Made by a program: the position numbers and the translations under genes. 64,000 bases of DNA from Marinihelvus sp942491555. Its GTDB lineage: Bacteria > Pseudomonadota > Gammaproteobacteria > Xanthomonadales > SZUA-36. The stretch lies in the NCBI GenBank assembly GCA_942491555.1, contig CALOBN010000005.1, forward strand, positions 1,240,001-1,304,000, written 5' to 3'. Below the pieces are notes generated by a model. It did not search any database. It had not been told where the DNA came from and worked only from the letters and a program-made list of their open reading frames with translations. Shown here in pieces: positions 33,011-42,612 of this stretch (the first letter of the stretch is position 1; every line of letters begins with the position of its first letter).

Positions 33011-34573
33011 ATGGCTGGCGATGACGCTGTATCGCAAATTGAACTTGGGCTGTTCGCCAGCAGGGTTGCGGCGCTGGGCGAAGAAATGGGTGCCGTGCTG
33101 GGCCGCAGCGCGTTTTCACCCAACATTCGCGACCGGCTGGACTATTCCTGTGCGGCGTTTGACGCGCATGGCGCACTTCTGGGTCAGGCCACCCATATAC
33201 CGGTTCACCTCGGCAGCATGGCCTACGCCATGGCTGACCTGGCGGCATCTCATGACTGGTCGCCAGGCGATATGCTGGCTGTGAATGACCCGTTCCAGGG
33301 CGGGACTCATCTGCCGGATATCACGCTGATCGCGCCGGCGTTTCTGAATGAAACCCTGATTGGCTTCGCTGCCAACCGTGCGCATCATGCGGACATCGGT
33401 GCGCAGGCGCCGGGCTCCATGCCAATCAGTACCCATATTGACCAGGAGGGCCTGCGCATTCCGCCAACCCGGGTAATGCGTGGCGGGCAATGGATCCGCC
33501 CTGTGCTTGATGGCCTGCTGGCGCAATTGCGTGATGGCGAGGCCGCTTTCGGGGACTTCAGCGCGCAGGCTGCGGCCAGCCGGCTGGGGGTGGCTCGCCT
33601 GGAAAGCCTGGCGCAGCGCCTTGGCAATGTGGGCTTCCAGGCTCGCTGTAATGCCTTGCAGGATTATGCGGAGAAGCTGGCCCGTGCTGCCGTCGCCGGT
33701 CTGCGCCCCGGCTGCTACACCTTCAGCGACCGGCTGGATAATGACGGCTCCGGACAGGAAGATATTCCGATTGTCGTGCAGCTCGAGGTGGGTGATGACT
33801 CGGTCAGCGTGGACTTCACCGGCACAGCCGGCCAGGTGGCGGGCAATCTCAACTGTCCTTTCCCGGTGACGGTAGCTGCCGTGTTTTACGTATTTCGCTG
33901 CCTCTTGCCGCCTCAGATACCCGCCTGCGCCGGTGCCATGCGGCCGTTGCATATCCACGCACCGGAAGGCTGCCTGGTGAACGCCCGGGAGCCCGCCGCG
34001 GTGACCGCAGGTAACGTTGAGACCAGCATGCGTATTGTTGACGCGGTACTCGGAGCAATGGCCGGGGCAGCACCCGGCCGCATTCCGGCAGCCAGCCAGG
34101 GCACGATGAATAACCTCGCCATGGGTCGGCTCGGCAAGGGCGGTTGGGATTATTACGAGACCCTGGCCGGCGGCATGGGTGCAGGTCCTGCCGGCCCGGG
34201 TGCCAATGGCCGTCACAGTCACATGACCAATACCCTCAATACCCCGGTAGAGGTTCTCGAGCGCCATTACCCGCTGCGCGTGGAGCGTTATTCATTACGC
34301 CAGGGGTCCGGCGGCGCCGGCCAGCATGCGGGTGGTAATGGCGTGGTTCGTAGCTATCGTTTCCTGGAGCCGGCGACACTTTCCATTATCTCCGAGCGCC
34401 GCTTGTTTGCGCCCTGGGGCCTGGCTGGCGGACCACCCGGAGCGGTCGGTGTACAACGTCTGGATGGCGTTGCGCTGGCGCCCAAAGTGTCCCTGGAGGT
34501 ACAGGCCGGTCAGCTTCTGGAAGTCGAAACGCCCGGTGGCGGTGGCTGGGGTCCGAAGTCGTCGACCCCGTGA
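33011..34573 (+). CDS. hyuB: Hydantoinase B / oxoprolinase-family subunit
   Basis: 520 residues, family-typical. HyuB markers include FSPNIRDRLDYSCAAFDAHG, HIPVHLGSM, NDPFQGGTHLPDITLI, FAANRAHHADIGAQAPGSMP and the C-terminal YSLRQGSGGAGQHAGGNG. The family pairs with HyuA to open hydantoin or 5-oxoproline rings using ATP, or carboxylates acetone in related enzymes. No hyuA is within the window, so either the partner is elsewhere or the protein acts differently. It is divergent from the Trm112-like gene. Confidence 0.9.
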   Translation: MAGDDAVSQIELGLFASRVAALGEEMGAVLGRSAFSPNIRDRLDYSCAAFDAHGALLGQATHIPVHLGSMAYAMADLAASHDWSPGDMLAVNDPFQGGTHLPDITLIAPAFLNETLIGFAANRAHHADIGAQAPGSMPISTHIDQEGLRIPPTRVMRGGQWIRPVLDGLLAQLRDGEAAFGDFSAQAAASRLGVARLESLAQRLGNVGFQARCNALQDYAEKLARAAVAGLRPGCYTFSDRLDNDGSGQEDIPIVVQLEVGDDSVSVDFTGTAGQVAGNLNCPFPVTVAAVFYVFRCLLPPQIPACAGAMRPLHIHAPEGCLVNAREPAAVTAGNVETSMRIVDAVLGAMAGAAPGRIPAASQGTMNNLAMGRLGKGGWDYYETLAGGMGAGPAGPGANGRHSHMTNTLNTPVEVLERHYPLRVERYSLRQGSGGAGQHAGGNGVVRSYRFLEPATLSIISERRLFAPWGLAGGPPGAVGVQRLDGVALAPKVSLEVQAGQLLEVETPGGGGWGPKSSTP

Positions 34574-34576
34574 GGC

Positions 34577-35806
34577 TTACTCGTAGCGCAAGGCATCAAT
34601 GGGATCAAGCCCGGCCGCCTTTGCCGCCGGGATAATGCCAAACACGATACCCACTGCGGCGCTGAAACCAAAGCTCAGCGCAATCGCCCAGGTCGGCACG
34701 TAAGCCGGAGGAAAACCGGGCAGCAGGGTAGACACCAGCGCACCCAGCCCGTAACCAAGGGCGATACCGATTAGCCCGCCCACAAGGCACAGCAGGACCG
34801 CTTCAATCAGGAACTGCAGCAGAATGTCATGCCGGGTGGCACCCAGTGCCTTCAGGATCCCGATTTCCCGCGTTCGTTCGGTTACCGACACCAGCATGAT
34901 GTTCATAATGCCAATCCCGCCGACGAGCAGCGATACGCCCACGATGCCACCCACTGCCGCAGTTATCGTTTGAATGATGGCGTTGAAGGACTCGGTCAGC
35001 TGCTCGGAGGTTTCGATGCGAAAGTCATCGGGTTCGCCGGCCTTGAGCCCGTGTTCCTGGCGTAACAGCCGCCGGATGCGCCCCTTGACCTCATCCTGCT
35101 GGTTCATATCCTCGAGCGTCATTTGAATCTGGATATCCAGGTCGCGGGAGCCGCCCTGCATGCGGCGCGCCGTGCCATAGGACATCATCACGTAATCATC
35201 CTGGGAGAACCCAAAGATTTTGCCACGCGCTTCCATCACACCAATGATCCGGCACCACTCGTTGTTCACCCGAAAATATTCACCCACCGGATCGTCCGGT
35301 AATTCCAGGTTGTCAATCACATCCACACCAATCAGGCACACGAGTCGCCGGCGCTGATCGTCCTCGCGGGTCAGGGGTCGTCCGTTTTCCGGGAAACTGC
35401 CGTTGATTTCCATCCAGTCCGGTCCGATGCCATAGACCTGGGAGAAGGATTCCTGGGAGCGGAACGAAATACGGCCTTGCGCATTGCTCTGGGAAAACAA
35501 CACCGGGGTAATGTGCGAGATACCTTCGACCCGCCTTGAAATGAGCTCCATATCCTCGTGAGCGAGGCGTGCGCGCTGGCCCTGCAGGGCCTTTTTGAAG
35601 GGCGTGTAGGAGCGCACTGACAAGGTGTTGGAGCCGAGATTTTCAAACTGTGCGTTCACGGTCTGCGACAGACCCTGAACGATGGACACCACGGCAATCA
35701 CCGACATGACCCCGATGATGATACCCAGCGAGGTCAGGATGGACCGAAAGCCATGTGCCCGGATGGACTCCAGCGCCGAGCGAAAACTCTCCCAGACCAT
35801 GAACAT
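34577..35806 (-). CDS. MacB-type ABC transporter permease
   Basis: 409 residues. One N-terminal helix (FRSILTSLGIIIGVMSVIAV) leads to a ~230-residue periplasmic domain, then three C-terminal helices of the FtsX type (VGGIGIMNIMLVSVTERTREIGILKALGATRHDIL ... ). This is the permease of a MacB/LolC-like mechanotransmission transporter. It shares one base with the ATPase gene upstream. Together with the adaptor gene it forms a tripartite efflux or export unit. Confidence 0.92.
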   Translation of the reverse strand: MFMVWESFRSALESIRAHGFRSILTSLGIIIGVMSVIAVVSIVQGLSQTVNAQFENLGSNTLSVRSYTPFKKALQGQRARLAHEDMELISRRVEGISHITPVLFSQSNAQGRISFRSQESFSQVYGIGPDWMEINGSFPENGRPLTREDDQRRRLVCLIGVDVIDNLELPDDPVGEYFRVNNEWCRIIGVMEARGKIFGFSQDDYVMMSYGTARRMQGGSRDLDIQIQMTLEDMNQQDEVKGRIRRLLRQEHGLKAGEPDDFRIETSEQLTESFNAIIQTITAAVGGIVGVSLLVGGIGIMNIMLVSVTERTREIGILKALGATRHDILLQFLIEAVLLCLVGGLIGIALGYGLGALVSTLLPGFPPAYVPTWAIALSFGFSAAVGIVFGIIPAAKAAGLDPIDALRYE

Positions 35807-36555
35807 CAGGAAAAACCTCCATTGCCAGGCGCTGCATGGGTGGCTTTGCGTTTTTCCTGGCGATAGTCCTCGGCGACGCGCCCGTCCGTCAGGCGGATCA
35901 CCCGCTCACAGTGTGCCGCTACATCCGCTTCATGGGTCACCATGATGATGGTCTGGCCTTCAGCATGCAGTTCATCAAACAGCTGCATGATTTCCCGGGT
36001 TGTTTTGGTGTCCAGGTTGCCGGTGGGTTCATCGGCCAGCAGAATAGATGGCTGACCTACCAGGGCCCGGGAAATGGCTACCCGCTGGCGTTGGCCACCG
36101 GACAGTTCATTGGGTAGATGATGCATTCGGTCTTTCATGCCGACCCGTTCCAGGGCTCGCGCTGCCAATTTTTCGCGTTCGCTGCGGCCAATGCCGCGAT
36201 AAACCAGTGGTTGCTGAACGTTTTTCAGGGCCGACGCGCGCGGCAGCAGATTGAAGCTTTGAAACACAAATCCGATGTCCCGGTTGCGAACCCGGGCCAG
36301 TTCCAGTTCGGACATCTCGCCCACATTGGCGCCATTTAGTTGGTATTCGCCTTCGGTCGGGCTGTCCAGGCAGCCGATCAGGTTCATCATGGTGGATTTA
36401 CCTGATCCGGAGGCGCCGATTATGGCCACGTACTCGTTGCGGCCGATGTCCAGATCAATGCCGTCCAGCGCGTTTACAACCTGGTCGCCCATGTAATAGC
36501 GGCGGGCCACAGCCCGAAAGCGAATGACTGCGTCTATGGTGGAAGATTCGTTCAT
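35806..36555 (-). CDS. MacB/LolD-type ABC transporter ATPase
   Basis: 249 residues from MNESS; in-frame ATGs at 36591 and further upstream would overlap the adaptor gene and are less likely. Walker A is GASGSGKST, the Q-loop FVFQSFNLL, the signature LSGGQRQRVAI, Walker B ILLADEPTGNLD and the H-loop MVTHEAD. It drives the neighbouring permease. The substrate could be lipid, peptide or drug. Confidence 0.94.
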   Translation of the reverse strand: MNESSTIDAVIRFRAVARRYYMGDQVVNALDGIDLDIGRNEYVAIIGASGSGKSTMMNLIGCLDSPTEGEYQLNGANVGEMSELELARVRNRDIGFVFQSFNLLPRASALKNVQQPLVYRGIGRSEREKLAARALERVGMKDRMHHLPNELSGGQRQRVAISRALVGQPSILLADEPTGNLDTKTTREIMQLFDELHAEGQTIIMVTHEADVAAHCERVIRLTDGRVAEDYRQEKRKATHAAPGNGGFS

Positions 36556-36568
36556 CGTCCGGGGTACG

Positions 36569-37768
36569 TCAGGCGTCCCCTTCGTCGTCATCCCCGGCGG
36601 ATTCTTTGACCGGGTCACCCTCATCAAGGTTGCGCAATACCCGATAGGGGCCAATGATTACCTGGTCACCTTCGTCGAGGCCTGCGGTAATCTCCTGGTC
36701 GCTGTCGCTGGACAAGCCAAGGTCCACGTCGCGACGCACGGCTGTGCCGTCGTCGATCAGCATAACGAAGGCCTGGTCTTCTGCATTGCTGTCGGTGACG
36801 TCGATCTCCTCGTCGTAACGTATCGCCTGAATCGGGACCGCCAGGGTCTCCTCCGCGCTTTGTGTGTAGATGTCCACGCGCGCGCTCATGCCTGAGCGGG
36901 TTTCCAGTTCACTCTGTTCATCGACGAGAATTTTTACCAGGAAGGACAGGCTTTGCTGGCCCTGGGTCTGGCGGGCGGTTGTGGCGATTGACTCCACCGT
37001 GCCCTGCAACGGCGTATCGGGAAAAGCGGCGGCATAGATATCGGCGCGCTGTCCCTCGCGCACCTGCGCGATGTCGGCCTCATCGACGCGAACTTCTGCC
37101 AGCATCTCCGAGGTGTCAGCCACCACCATCAGCGTGGAGCCGGGCAGGTTGGTTGTGCCCGCAATCACGGTTTCACCCGCCTTGACGTCGACCTGGATAA
37201 CGATGCCTTCAATGGGCGAGACAATGCTGGTTTTTGAGAGCAGGTCAGCGGACTGGGCGCGAATCGCCCGGGCCTGCGCCAGTGACTCCTGCTGGGACTG
37301 CAGATCGACCTCGGCCATGCTCAGCTCGTTCTGCAGGTTTGCCACCATGTCCTCATCCACGAGGTTGCGCTTGAGCAATTCACGCTGATTGCCCAGGCGG
37401 CGTCGCAGGTTTTGCAGCATGAGTTTCTGGCGCTCAATGGCAATTTCGCTCATGCGCACCTGCGCTTCGGCCTGCTGCAGCTGCGCGGCAAGGTTGTCCG
37501 TCTCCAGGGAAATCAGCAGTTGTCCGAGCTCAACCCGGTCGCCCTCTTTCACATGCACCCCGGTAACCCGGGCGATCACCTCTGAACCCAGCTGTACCTG
37601 TTCCCGGTACGCCAGGGTGCCGGAGGCCAGGATGGAGCTTTTAATGACCTTGATCGTGGCGGCTTCCACATCCACCTCATCCACATCGCCGCCGCGCTTG
37701 AACTTGGAGTACAGCGGCAAACCCACCAGCAACACGGCAATCAGGCCAAATATCAGGATTTTTTTCAT
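36569..37768 (-). CDS. MacA-type periplasmic adaptor (membrane fusion protein)
   Basis: 399 residues. One N-terminal signal-anchor helix (ILIFGLIAVLLVGLPLYS), a split biotinyl-lipoyl domain (SILASGTLAYREQVQLGSEV and IVSPIEGIVIQVDVKAGETV), a long alpha-helical hairpin (~95-175) and a beta-barrel. The tail is acidic (DDDEGDA). It links the MacB-like pump to an outer-membrane TolC-type channel, which is not encoded here. It starts the pump genes after the Yip1-family gene with only eight bases between. Confidence 0.92.
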   Translation of the reverse strand: MKKILIFGLIAVLLVGLPLYSKFKRGGDVDEVDVEAATIKVIKSSILASGTLAYREQVQLGSEVIARVTGVHVKEGDRVELGQLLISLETDNLAAQLQQAEAQVRMSEIAIERQKLMLQNLRRRLGNQRELLKRNLVDEDMVANLQNELSMAEVDLQSQQESLAQARAIRAQSADLLSKTSIVSPIEGIVIQVDVKAGETVIAGTTNLPGSTLMVVADTSEMLAEVRVDEADIAQVREGQRADIYAAAFPDTPLQGTVESIATTARQTQGQQSLSFLVKILVDEQSELETRSGMSARVDIYTQSAEETLAVPIQAIRYDEEIDVTDSNAEDQAFVMLIDDGTAVRRDVDLGLSSDSDQEITAGLDEGDQVIIGPYRVLRNLDEGDPVKESAGDDDEGDA

Positions 37769-37775
37769 AAACGCT

Positions 37776-38480
37776 TCAGATCGCTGCTGCCCAGATTCCG
37801 AAGATCAGCACGAAGGGCAGGGCGCTGACGATCAGACCTTTCACCAGTGAGCACGCTGTCCAGCGTGCAAAACCCAGGCCGGCCAGGAACATGCTCCAGA
37901 ACATGACCAGGTTGAGTGAACTGGCCCAGGTGAACCAGGGCTCTCCGGTTTCGGCATGAACGAACAGCGCGTTCAGGGACAGCGGTGAAAGATCAGCCTG
38001 GCTGACCTGGTTGGAGTCGGCCAGAAGGATGACCACGAATATGGCCAGTGCCGAGAAGATCCCCGGGAAGGCAGCCCAGGCTGCCAGGGAAAACCACCGG
38101 CCGTAGCCGATGTCCCCGCTGGTCGCGACCTTGCTTGCCAGCAGATAGTAGGCGGCCAGGATCAGGTTGATGATGACGCTCATGAAGGCCACCGCAGCCA
38201 CCGTGCTGCCGATACTGAACGTCGGACTCATGAGCTCACGCACCGCCGGCGCTGCCTCCGACCGCGTTTCTGCCGGCATGCCCAGGATCATGTCCTCGAC
38301 AAACCAGTCGTAGTCCACCCACAGGTAGAAGTAGGTAAAGGCAGCGCTGGTCAGCACGATGACCAGCAGCAGAGGAACCCAGAGCCAGCCGGTATGTTCA
38401 TAAATCTCGTCCCAGGCCCGGGACGGGGACGCAATGATGTCGACCATGGCGTTCATCACGCCATAATTGCTGTTGGACAT
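37776..38480 (-). CDS. Yip1-family membrane protein
   Basis: 234 residues with an N-terminal soluble part (MVDIIASPSRAWDEIYEHTG, the Yip1-family opening) and five hydrophobic segments. Yip1 proteins are polytopic, with roles in membrane trafficking in eukaryotes and unknown roles in bacteria. It is the first gene of the efflux operon (yip1-macA-macB ATPase-permease), so it may help assemble or regulate the pump. Confidence 0.82.
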   Translation of the reverse strand: MSNSNYGVMNAMVDIIASPSRAWDEIYEHTGWLWVPLLLVIVLTSAAFTYFYLWVDYDWFVEDMILGMPAETRSEAAPAVRELMSPTFSIGSTVAAVAFMSVIINLILAAYYLLASKVATSGDIGYGRWFSLAAWAAFPGIFSALAIFVVILLADSNQVSQADLSPLSLNALFVHAETGEPWFTWASSLNLVMFWSMFLAGLGFARWTACSLVKGLIVSALPFVLIFGIWAAAI

Positions 38481-38605
38481 GGTGTTTACTCCCTCAAGTG
38501 GTGATCAGACTATAGCCCTGCGCGGCCCGGTATGCCTGTAACAGAGGTCATGGTGGGGTCTGGCAACGGTGCGGTACCGGTGCGCGGAGAGTTGTCAGCG
38601 AACCA

Positions 38606-39217
38606 TCAAAATCCGGTCAGGATTTTCCAGCGGTTCACCACGGAGCAAAACAGTTCGGCCGTTTTCACGGTGTCGTATTCGGCAGAATGGGCCCGGGAGG
38701 CGTCCCAGTCGAGACCGGCAGCCTCTGCGGCCCGGGCCAGAACAGTTTGGCCGAAGGCCAGCCCGCCAAGGGTCGCGGTGTCAAAGCTGCTGAAGGGGTG
38801 AAACGGGTTGCGGCGGAAATTGGTGCGCTCAACCACGGCGTTAAGGAAACCCAAATCAAAGGAAGCGTTATGGCCGACGAGCACCGCGCGTTGACACCCG
38901 GTGGCTTTGACCTCCTTGCGTACCGGCGCACAGATCTGACGCAAGGCCTCGCCCTCCGGCAAGGCCTTTTTCTTGCGTTCCTCGCTGTCTAAGTCGATGC
39001 CGGTGAATTCGATTGCCCGCGGGTCTATATTGGAACCGCGAAATGGCACCACCTCGACACTGATGGTTTCGGCGATCACCAGGCGCCCGAAATCATCCAT
39101 TTTGAGGATGCAGGCGGCTATTTCGAGCAAGGCATCTGTGGCACTGTTGAAGCCGCCGGTTTCCACGTCCACCACCACGGGCAGGAAACCTCTGAATCGG
39201 TCCTTAATGAGCGGCAT
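38606..39217 (-). CDS. rnt: Ribonuclease T
   Basis: 203 residues. DEDD exonuclease residues are visible: VVDVETGG (Asp17, Glu19), GHNASFDLGFLN and HSAEYDTVKTAEL. It trims the 3' ends of tRNA and other stable RNAs. Single gene, with the TraB-family gene divergently transcribed 52 bases away. Confidence 0.96.
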   Translation of the reverse strand: MPLIKDRFRGFLPVVVDVETGGFNSATDALLEIAACILKMDDFGRLVIAETISVEVVPFRGSNIDPRAIEFTGIDLDSEERKKKALPEGEALRQICAPVRKEVKATGCQRAVLVGHNASFDLGFLNAVVERTNFRRNPFHPFSSFDTATLGGLAFGQTVLARAAEAAGLDWDASRAHSAEYDTVKTAELFCSVVNRWKILTGF

Positions 39218-39269
39218 AATGTGGGCCTTGAATTAGCGAAGGAGTGCGGCGACAGCCGCTAAGTGTGCC

Positions 39270-40199
39270 ATGTCCAAGCCTCGAAAACACCTGTCGTCTG
39301 CCAGTCTGCTGGCCGTACTGTGCCTGGTGTTCCTGCTGCCGGTAACGAGCACAGCGAACCCGGCTGAGCAGCACGATGTTTTCTGGGCACTGCAAGGCCC
39401 ATCCGGATCGACCAGCTACCTGCTCGGCACGGTGCATAGCGAGGACCCGCGTGTGCTGGAGTTTACCGAACCGTTTCTTGAAAAACTGGGCAGCTGCGAT
39501 CGCTTTGCCATGGAAATTGTCCCTGATCTTGCCGTGATGCAGGCGCTTATGGGCTATATGCAATTGCCCGAAGGTGAAACCCTGCTGGCCCTGGCAGGTC
39601 CGGAGCGTTTTGCTGCACTCATCGAGGCGTTCAGCCCCTACGGAACCTCGCGCGATCAACTCCTGCGCATGAAGCCCTGGGCCGCCACCATCAGCCTCAG
39701 CCTGCCGCCGCCCACGACGGGCATCTTTCTGGATTTCCAGTTATCGCTTCGCGCTGCTGGTAACGGATTGCCGGTGCTCGGGCTCGAGACCCTTGAGGAG
39801 CAGCTCGATTTTCTTGACTCGATGCCGGATGAGCAACAATTGGAGTTGCTGGACCAGGCCCTGGCCGACCAGGACCGGGTCGCAGATCTTCACGAGGAGT
39901 TGGTTACCGCTTACCTTCAGGGCAATCTGCAACAACTCGCAGAGCTGTCGGAAGCACAAATGGATGGCCTTAGCCCTGAAACCCGCCGCTATTTTCTGCA
40001 CGAGGGTGTGGATGCCCGTAACCATCGCATGATGCGGGCGATACTGCCCTTACTGGCCAATGGCTGCACATTCATCGCGGTAGGCGCACTGCATCTGCCC
40101 GGTGAAAACGGTCTCCTGGCGCTGGCCCGGGCAGAGGGCTTTGAGCTTCAGCGCCTGCCGTCACCGTTCGCTATCGTGCATGCGGCCGGTGCCAAATAA
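39270..40199 (+). CDS. TraB/GumN-family protein
   Basis: 309 residues. Signal peptide (SLLAVLCLVFLLPVTSTA) then the TraB/GumN pattern: STSYLLGTVHSEDPRVLEF (GTVHS is the signature), AMEIVPDL, RNHRMMRAILPLL and FIAVGALHLPGENGLLALA (GALHLPG is the second signature). These proteins adopt a Tiki-like protease fold whose activity in bacteria is mostly untested. Exported to the periplasm. Unlinked to the neighbouring rnt. Confidence 0.88.
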   Translation: MSKPRKHLSSASLLAVLCLVFLLPVTSTANPAEQHDVFWALQGPSGSTSYLLGTVHSEDPRVLEFTEPFLEKLGSCDRFAMEIVPDLAVMQALMGYMQLPEGETLLALAGPERFAALIEAFSPYGTSRDQLLRMKPWAATISLSLPPPTTGIFLDFQLSLRAAGNGLPVLGLETLEEQLDFLDSMPDEQQLELLDQALADQDRVADLHEELVTAYLQGNLQQLAELSEAQMDGLSPETRRYFLHEGVDARNHRMMRAILPLLANGCTFIAVGALHLPGENGLLALARAEGFELQRLPSPFAIVHAAGAK

Positions 40200-40213
40200 A
40201 CGGCTCAGCAGCC

Positions 40214-40894
40214 TCAGTGATCCGGTTTCAGAGGGTTGCCCATGAACTGCGGCAACAGGATCAGCAAGGCAGACACGCCAAGCATGGAGCCACCCCACAG
40301 CGGTTCGACCCAGATGACTGCCATGGAGAGCACAAACAGGCCAATGCCCAGGCACTGCACGCCGCCGATGCGGTCATCCAGGCTGTCGTTGGCGTCGCGC
40401 AGGCTGATCAGCAGGTGGTCAAGACTCAACTTCCCGCCGCCGTTGAACACCAGGGGCAGGAGCATCAGGATGAACAGCAGTGGCAATTTGTAGTTGCCAA
40501 AACCATCCGCGGTGATGACATAGCCCTGCCAGAGTTCACCCAGGTTGGCGTAGTCAACCGGCCAATGCACTGCAGCGGTGGCGACCCCGGTGATGACGAT
40601 AAGCGAGATGGCCGCAAACCGGGTGAACAGGCCCAGCAATAACATGATGGAAAAAATCAGTTCTCCCCAGGTGGCCATGGCCCAGTTCAAATCGGTTCCA
40701 AGGCGGGAGACCGGCTCGGGAAAACCTTTCTGCCAGTCTGCCCATGGAATGCTGCCAAACCAGTTTTCACCGCGGTACTTGCTGATGCCGGCCTCCCAGA
40801 ATTCCCAGAACAAAATGACGCGCAGGCCGGTGGGCCATATCCAGTCCCCAATGCCCCGCAGGCGGGCGCACAAGCCATCATAGAAATTAAACAT
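40214..40894 (-). CDS. hvfD: DoxX-family membrane protein (HvfD-type)
   Basis: 226 residues with four or five helices. DoxX-family motifs RVILFWEFWEAGISKYRG and AMATWGELIFSIMLLLGLFTRFAA are present. It is the last gene of the hvfABCD cluster, 40 bases after hvfC. In these clusters the DoxX protein is a membrane partner thought to help the exported copper-binding peptide or its redox state, but its role is not proven. Confidence 0.87.
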   Translation of the reverse strand: MFNFYDGLCARLRGIGDWIWPTGLRVILFWEFWEAGISKYRGENWFGSIPWADWQKGFPEPVSRLGTDLNWAMATWGELIFSIMLLLGLFTRFAAISLIVITGVATAAVHWPVDYANLGELWQGYVITADGFGNYKLPLLFILMLLPLVFNGGGKLSLDHLLISLRDANDSLDDRIGGVQCLGIGLFVLSMAVIWVEPLWGGSMLGVSALLILLPQFMGNPLKPDH

Positions 40895-40934
40895 GGTTCA
40901 AGAATCCTTCCCAGCTATTGTTGTGGTTGAAGCG

Positions 40935-41696
40935 TTACTGCGGCCGGCTTCCCAGGATGACGTCCCGGTTTGCCAGATCCCGCAATGCCCGGGCGCCGGC
41001 CTCAATAACCGTCTCTGGTTGCGGATGCTCAAGCTCCGCGGCGACAACATTCAGGATATCCAGACCCGTCAAACCGCGATCTTCTTTCATTAATTCGATC
41101 ATTCGTGCGGTAACGCTGTTCAGCTGCATGAACTTCACCCGGTCGCCGCGGGTGCGGTAGACCAGCAGATGGGTGGGTTGTTCGGGCGGTTCCGCAGGCT
41201 GGAAATCCGGCCGGATCCGGTGCACGGGATATTGATAGGCCAGTGGCCAGGCCAGGGGGGAAAGTACCGGCACACCCTGTAAAAAGTCCCCGTCACGATC
41301 CGCCGGGACGTCGTCCAGTTCCCGCTCATCCTGGTCCAGGGCAATCTCAACCCATTCATAGTGCGCCAGCTCCAGGAGGAAAGGTGCATCGTCAGTGTCA
41401 CGATCCTGGCGTGCCTGCAGGTATTGAAGAAACTCGCGCGGGATTTCCGGGAACAGGGGTGTATGACATCGATGAACCGTGTAGAAATCCCGGATTAGCG
41501 TCGCCCAGTCCGCATCGCTGTAGAGTCGTCGAATGACCGGAAAACTCTTGGCTATAAAGCTGCTGAGATTGCGAAAAAACAGGCCCCGGTAAACTTCCAT
41601 GCGCCGTTCATCCACGTCCGACGGGGCCGGGTTGAGTTGCGGATTTCTGATGTGCGCGGCGAAACCTTTTTGCAGCGTGGCAAGCCGGTCAGCCAT
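40935..41696 (-). CDS. hvfC: HvfC-type RiPP recognition partner (DUF2063)
   Basis: 253 residues from the ATG at 41696, which overlaps the hvfB stop by eight bases. A DUF2063 N-terminal helical domain (LATLQKGFAAHIRNPQLNPA ... FPVIRRLYSDADW) is followed by a RiPP-recognition-like C-terminal domain. HvfC-type proteins bind the precursor leader and form the modifying complex with the MNIO enzyme. Context (DoxX, MNIO and a Cys-repeat precursor) makes this assignment secure as a cluster. Confidence 0.9.
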   Translation of the reverse strand: MADRLATLQKGFAAHIRNPQLNPAPSDVDERRMEVYRGLFFRNLSSFIAKSFPVIRRLYSDADWATLIRDFYTVHRCHTPLFPEIPREFLQYLQARQDRDTDDAPFLLELAHYEWVEIALDQDERELDDVPADRDGDFLQGVPVLSPLAWPLAYQYPVHRIRPDFQPAEPPEQPTHLLVYRTRGDRVKFMQLNSVTARMIELMKEDRGLTGLDILNVVAAELEHPQPETVIEAGARALRDLANRDVILGSRPQ

Positions 41697-42564
41697 GACG
41701 GCGCGAGGAAACGGGGTTTGAAGAGTTACTGGCAACAGTCTGCAGTTCGCGAATCTCATCAACCTCCGCGAGCAGTTCCGGGACTGACGGGAAATTAAAG
41801 TCCCGTTCCAACAGCGTCGGGTACACGCCAAACAGGCTGTAGGCACGGCCGAGCAGCTTCCACACGGGGTCGATCACGTCGCTGCCATGCGTATCAATGC
41901 GCAGATCTTCGGCCTCCGTGTAATGACCGGCAATATGCCCATAGACGACCCGGTTGCCGGGCATGGACTCCAGAAAACTGACCGGGTCATAGCCGTGGTT
42001 GATGCTGTTGACATAAATGTTGTTAACGTCCAGCAGCAGGTCGCAGTCGGCCTCTTCAACGACTGCATTAATGAATTCTGTTTCGCTCATTTCCGCACCT
42101 GGTGCGGCGTAGTAGGACACGTTCTCGATACCGATGCGTCGTTCCAGAATGTCCTGGGTGCGCCTGATGCGCTTGCTCACATAGGTGACGGCCTCGGCGG
42201 TAAACGGAATCGGCATCAGGTCATAAAGATGACCGTCGTCTGAGCAGTAGCTGAGGTGTTCGGTGTAACAACGCACATTATGCGTGTCGAGAAAATTTTT
42301 GACCTTGTGAACAAAGGTCTCATCCAGCGGTGCGGGCCCGCCAATGGACAGCGACAGGCCGTGGCATACGAAGGGAAACTGTTCGGTAAAAGCGCGGAGT
42401 TGGCGTCCACGACGTCCGCCGACACCGATCCAGTTCTCCGGCGCCACTTCCATGAAATCGACGCTGGCATGGAGCAGGTCAGGATCCGTGTCCTGAAGCG
42501 GGCCCAGCAGGGCCCGCCTCAGTCCAAGACCCGTTCCCTGAATGGGGAAGGGTGGGCGACTCAC
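41689..42564 (-). CDS. hvfB: MNIO-family iron oxygenase (DUF692, HvfB-type)
   Basis: 291 residues, the usual DUF692 length. The triose-phosphate-isomerase barrel has metal ligands in DFMEVAPENW, HGLSLSIGG, YTEHLSY, LLLDVNNIYVN, YGHIAGHY and IDTHGS, all in family order. MNIO enzymes use two or three iron ions to modify Cys residues of a peptide precursor into heterocycles. The precursor, hvfA, is directly upstream and the partner hvfC directly downstream, making one operon. Confidence 0.94.
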   Translation of the reverse strand: MSRPPFPIQGTGLGLRRALLGPLQDTDPDLLHASVDFMEVAPENWIGVGGRRGRQLRAFTEQFPFVCHGLSLSIGGPAPLDETFVHKVKNFLDTHNVRCYTEHLSYCSDDGHLYDLMPIPFTAEAVTYVSKRIRRTQDILERRIGIENVSYYAAPGAEMSETEFINAVVEEADCDLLLDVNNIYVNSINHGYDPVSFLESMPGNRVVYGHIAGHYTEAEDLRIDTHGSDVIDPVWKLLGRAYSLFGVYPTLLERDFNFPSVPELLAEVDEIRELQTVASNSSNPVSSRRHG

Positions 42565-42612
42565 GTGGATAGCGTGTGTGAGAAGGTCAGTGGAGCACCA
42601 AGCGGAATACGC

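Noticed and set aside
33116..34267. 383-codon minus-strand frame opposite hyuB
   Set aside because: Antisense shadow caused by GC-rich codon use; hyuB has all family motifs.
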